Positions 44,001-45,924 of a stretch of DNA of 45,924 nucleotides are shown here, one piece after another. The first letter of the stretch is position 1. Each line of letters starts with the position of its first letter. The position numbers were made by a program, and so were the translations under genes. Under the pieces are notes generated by a model. It was given only the letters and a program-made list of their open reading frames with translations. It ran no database searches and was not told the DNA's origin. Where the stretch lies: NCBI GenBank assembly GCA_947574055.1, contig CANPIC010000022.1:1-45924 (forward strand), read 5' to 3'. The DNA is from an uncultured bacterium. GTDB lineage: Bacteria; Bacillota; Clostridia; Lachnospirales; Lachnospiraceae.

Positions 44001-45924
44001 ACTTTATCAAGGCGAGATAATTCATCTTCCAGATTTTCTATTTTCTTTTCAATCCAGTCGAATTCTTCTTCTGTTTCCTTTTTTTCTTTCTTCCCTCCGC
44101 CAGATTTTTTTGCACCAGATATTGGTTTAAACTCAACTTGTGTCGGAGAATAGGTTGCTCCTGGATTATATCCTTCAGTAGAATTACCATATCCGCGATA
44201 TTTTACGTCTACGCCAGAACCTGCCTCCGCGCCCTTCAAGCCAAGGTATTCTTTTAATTTTTCGCAGTTAAGTCCCAACTGGTTATATTCTTCAATAAGT
44301 GCCTGGACATCCCCAAGTGTATCTATCGTTGCCCCACTTGCTATGATCTTATACTGGTAATAGTTAAACAGTGCGATTTTATCTTCATTGGCAGCACTTG
44401 CTTCATTTGCAAAGTTCATGATATCTTCTATCGTGGCATTTGCAAGATCAATTCCTGCGTTGGTTGCAGCTTCTTTAGCGGCAACATACTCCTCATATGT
44501 ATATCCAAGAGCCGATACCATAACTTCTTCACTATTCATTACCCCGACAGATTCAAGAAGTGCCTGTACCATTTGATATGACTCACCAGAACATTCCGAG
44601 ATAGCAGGATTCAATGCAGAAACAATATCCGTTGCAAGGCTGTTCATAGCTTCTTGCACTTCATTCTCCGTAGAAGTAGAGTCAGTAAGTATTGTTGCCA
44701 GATTTTCGAAAGAAGAGTAGTCGATGTTTATATTTACATCTTCCATGGAGTTAAGTTCTTCTATAGAAGATCTGATGGAATCCAGCATGGATAGATCTAC
44801 GTTTTCAAGGGTAAAACCATCATCGGTGAAGATATCCTGGTATGCTGATTTCAGAGAATCGAAAGCTGGTTTTAACTGGGTGTTGAGTTGGTCTACGGTT
44901 TGGGAGATTGACAATGAAATGGGGTTTTCAAAGTTCGAGGTTGAACTTTGAACATCATTTAATTCTTCAAAGTATTTCTTGAATTCGGGCATAACAGACA
45001 ATACATTGATTATAGAATCTCTTATATCATCTTGACTTCCCTTAAATTTTGTACTTGCAATAGCAGTATCAATCATACTTTGTTGAAAAGCCTCAAATTC
45101 CTCTTTTGTTTCTGGTATAGAAGATTGCTCGGCTAAACTTTTCAAAATCTGCTGTTGTGCCATGTTTTTATTAAGGTCAGCAATAGCAGTATTGTAATTA
45201 CCAATAGATTCTTCTAATTCTTCAAGCCTAGAGTTGATATCATTGTACAATGGAATTTTAATCATTTCTTCCATTGTTATTTCACCATTATCAATAGCTG
45301 TATTCAATGCTTCTTGTGCATCTTTAAGTTTTTGATAATTTTCTAATATCCCTTCAACGGTTTTATCGTTTCCAGTAAGAACTAACGCACCGCCGCCTTC
45401 ACCATGAGAACCTGAACTTATAATTCCAGCTTTTTCTAAAATATCAAGAGCATCCGTTGATGATTGACCAGTGCTTAATAAGTTTCTGTCAAAAAGACTA
45501 TACCAATGTGCATATCCTTTACCTACCTTGATCAAATCTTTTTCATAGGCATCAATAGCAACCATTAAATCGCCTTGTGCATCTCTTAAAGAATCAAGAG
45601 TAATTTGATTTATAGCACTGTTTAAATCACCATATTTTTCAATCAAGGTGTCAATTTGTGATGCTTCAATTCCAAGAGCTTCCAACAAGTCGGATTGTAC
45701 ACTTAATAGATCTTCTTTTACACCTTGGTTTGATTTTACTTCTTTTGATAATTGATTATACTTATTAAGGAGTTCGGATAAATTGTTTGCTTCTTCTTTT
45801 GCTGCTTTTGCATTTTCAATAGCTTCTTCTCTAGCTTCTTTTTCTTTGTTTACCCATTTAGTAATTGCGGATATTAATGCACTTATTGCAAGTGTAATTC
45901 CCATAGATATAGCAGTATTGAGAG
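41027..45924 (-). CDS. Phage tail tape measure protein (5' end outside window)
   Basis: At least 1631 residues; the frame is open through the right edge, so ATG 45904 is probably internal. The visible N-terminal end has a hydrophobic segment (GITLAISALISAIT), then long Glu/Lys/Ala-rich coiled coils (about 600-960 of the visible part). The C-terminus has the block seen in many Firmicutes tape measures: HADGTLSSATGRGAIA, NELGNEGLVRDG, KKGDIIFNHKQMEEL. It sets tail length and is ejected with the DNA. The 3' two-thirds is visibly less A+T-rich than the 5' part and the tail genes. Confidence 0.9.
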   Translation of the reverse strand, partial: LNTAISMGITLAISALISAITKWVNKEKEAREEAIENAKAAKEEANNLSELLNKYNQLSKEVKSNQGVKEDLLSVQSDLLEALGIEASQIDTLIEKYGDLNSAINQITLDSLRDAQGDLMVAIDAYEKDLIKVGKGYAHWYSLFDRNLLSTGQSSTDALDILEKAGIISSGSHGEGGGALVLTGNDKTVEGILENYQKLKDAQEALNTAIDNGEITMEEMIKIPLYNDINSRLEELEESIGNYNTAIADLNKNMAQQQILKSLAEQSSIPETKEEFEAFQQSMIDTAIASTKFKGSQDDIRDSIINVLSVMPEFKKYFEELNDVQSSTSNFENPISLSISQTVDQLNTQLKPAFDSLKSAYQDIFTDDGFTLENVDLSMLDSIRSSIEELNSMEDVNINIDYSSFENLATILTDSTSTENEVQEAMNSLATDIVSALNPAISECSGESYQMVQALLESVGVMNSEEVMVSALGYTYEEYVAAKEAATNAGIDLANATIEDIMNFANEASAANEDKIALFNYYQYKIIASGATIDTLGDVQALIEEYNQLGLNCEKLKEYLGLKGAEAGSGVDVKYRGYGNSTEGYNPGATYSPTQVEFKPISGAKKSGGGKKEKKETEEEFDWIEKKIENLEDELSRLDKVADSAYSSIPEKNEALAGSIEKINEEIELQQQAYERYMQKAESVGLSDEYKNLVRDGAVDIESITDDGLKEAIKNYEQWYNKAKETQDKINDLYDDAKDKHVAAYELEAGELEKLRDNQAITEREYLDAMLALYDKYYAANTEFANQAKEAKLKYLKEEKDYLEDVANAAASLLDDQIKDTEEEKENARKGYENQIADIEDIIKANEKEKDAIQAQIDAIKDENDELDRQKILEEAITNETEARFALERARNQRNKLLYKDGQMVWTTDDAAIKEADKKVADAQDAVDDARRDITIANLQIQIDSIQDVIDLMGDEKDRIKALADESDVFFDKKIADMQEYQNEWKEALEIEERAIALINLESMFGKDAVEQILNHNITLLSNWKQEYVDTMAAIDLASGESVGQITSQWGELAGVSIDMDHAMQLSGQSMDDLSGKAELLGTAISETADVSERIWTALGMADTSVPSEQLLNMGEAALEAQSHINGVAEKLNTLATDVQNYTIPAINSDQFTASLGTSEGDGGILGDLNTFIERFREICQSVPSIWKSAMSSISGDGGITNGESVSYGYIFKPLINAMGAAKLEIDAKLQEYADAWTQFNTDLGGIIGVGVGTDTNTNNSGTLSSPLSSKNNDRHSSTDTIVGTITAGGEASAQALDETWIPGFEGFASSIDGICESVCSMVEDMANDIIDMVNQALKALKELEAKNTGAYKIQKTGSNYSSHAVSPAHADGTLSSATGRGAIAKDQKSIVNELGNEGLVRDGVLHEIQGGTQKISLKKGDIIFNHKQMEELKRHDRVSSNGGHGKLIGSFAAGTSGNSKVTVLDNHIRDTWNNMDFKELLSNVEQLRAGQRIIIGQNNTLLKDKDGTPYPEGTVIRPNGDVLIPLPANHPTMLMQKKFEAYMLGMGGIENVNRNLMADRNKQMENMVKQVTESNVVTNNNVQPVINLGGVNITCPGVTDEQIVKQIKVTLEHELCGMAMHAYQKGMISR

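Larger units (their letters stand above)
30840..45924. mobile_element. Prophage, tail-module end (incomplete in window)
   Basis: From about 30,840 base composition drops sharply to A+T-rich and genes become phage tail genes on the minus strand up to the right edge. The content (tape measure, distal tail, hub, fibre) indicates a long-tailed siphovirus-like phage. The boundary is estimated from composition, the end of metA and iterons at 30924-30970; no att pair can be shown because the other end is outside. 30834-31194 holds no convincing gene. Integrase, capsid, terminase and lysis genes are not in the window. Confidence 0.85.

Overview
The window joins two kinds of DNA. About 1-30,840 is chromosomal sequence of moderate, fairly balanced G+C. 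Its gene content and protein sequences (DUF1667 glycerol operon, LacI-controlled sugar ABC transporter without its own ATPase, GGAGG ribosome sites, MetA, LigA) suggest an anaerobic gut-type Clostridia, most likely Lachnospiraceae. From about 30,840 to the right edge the DNA becomes strongly A+T-rich and holds the tail end of a prophage of a siphovirus-like, long-tailed phage. Species cannot be read from the sequence.

Chromosomal part, left to right. A sugar-phosphate 3-epimerase (215-877) and an A+T-rich two-domain methyltransferase (926-1855) end at a hairpin terminator. A membrane-anchored zinc-ribbon/leucine-rich-repeat protein (2081-4075) precedes five tightly packed or overlapping genes (4212-14511): MoxR-type AAA+ ATPase, DUF5682, VWA with intact MIDAS, a protein with two SWIM-type zinc fingers, and a 1191-residue DUF4132 protein. 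This set matches the poorly understood Escherichia coli yehL-yehM-yehP-yehQ-yehI genes and is the most interesting chromosomal system here. It runs on with 27 bp spacing into a glycerol operon: glycerol kinase, a GlpA-like FAD oxidoreductase with a C-terminal Fe-S domain, a second FAD/NAD oxidoreductase and a small cysteine protein of DUF1667 (14539-19172).

A LacI-family repressor (19160-20200, minus) faces a sugar ABC transporter (20482-23606). The region between them holds three GTAACCGGTTAC-type operators and two good promoters. Next come a GH32 beta-fructosidase with a promoter woven into a perfect hairpin and an amylosucrase-like GH13 enzyme. Together these form a sucrose or fructoside uptake and breakdown locus. 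Housekeeping genes follow: an RsuA/RluF-type pseudouridine synthase, a divergent NAD-dependent DNA ligase and MetA with the acetyl-CoA-type residue Glu111.

Prophage part. A small coiled-coil gene (plus) sits at the edge near three TGGTGTAGT iterons. All other phage genes are on the minus strand, read from right to left: tape measure protein (cut by the window edge), a two-gene cassette with its own promoters and terminator (a moron-like insertion coding a 62-residue protein and a GNAT-like protein), then distal tail, hub, tail fibre and small accessory proteins. Upstream of the cassette lies a regulatory knot: a perfect-consensus plus-strand promoter faces a minus-strand promoter across a palindrome. 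One tail gene appears to start with the rare codon ATA. No integrase, lysin, rRNA, complete tRNA or CRISPR array is visible.
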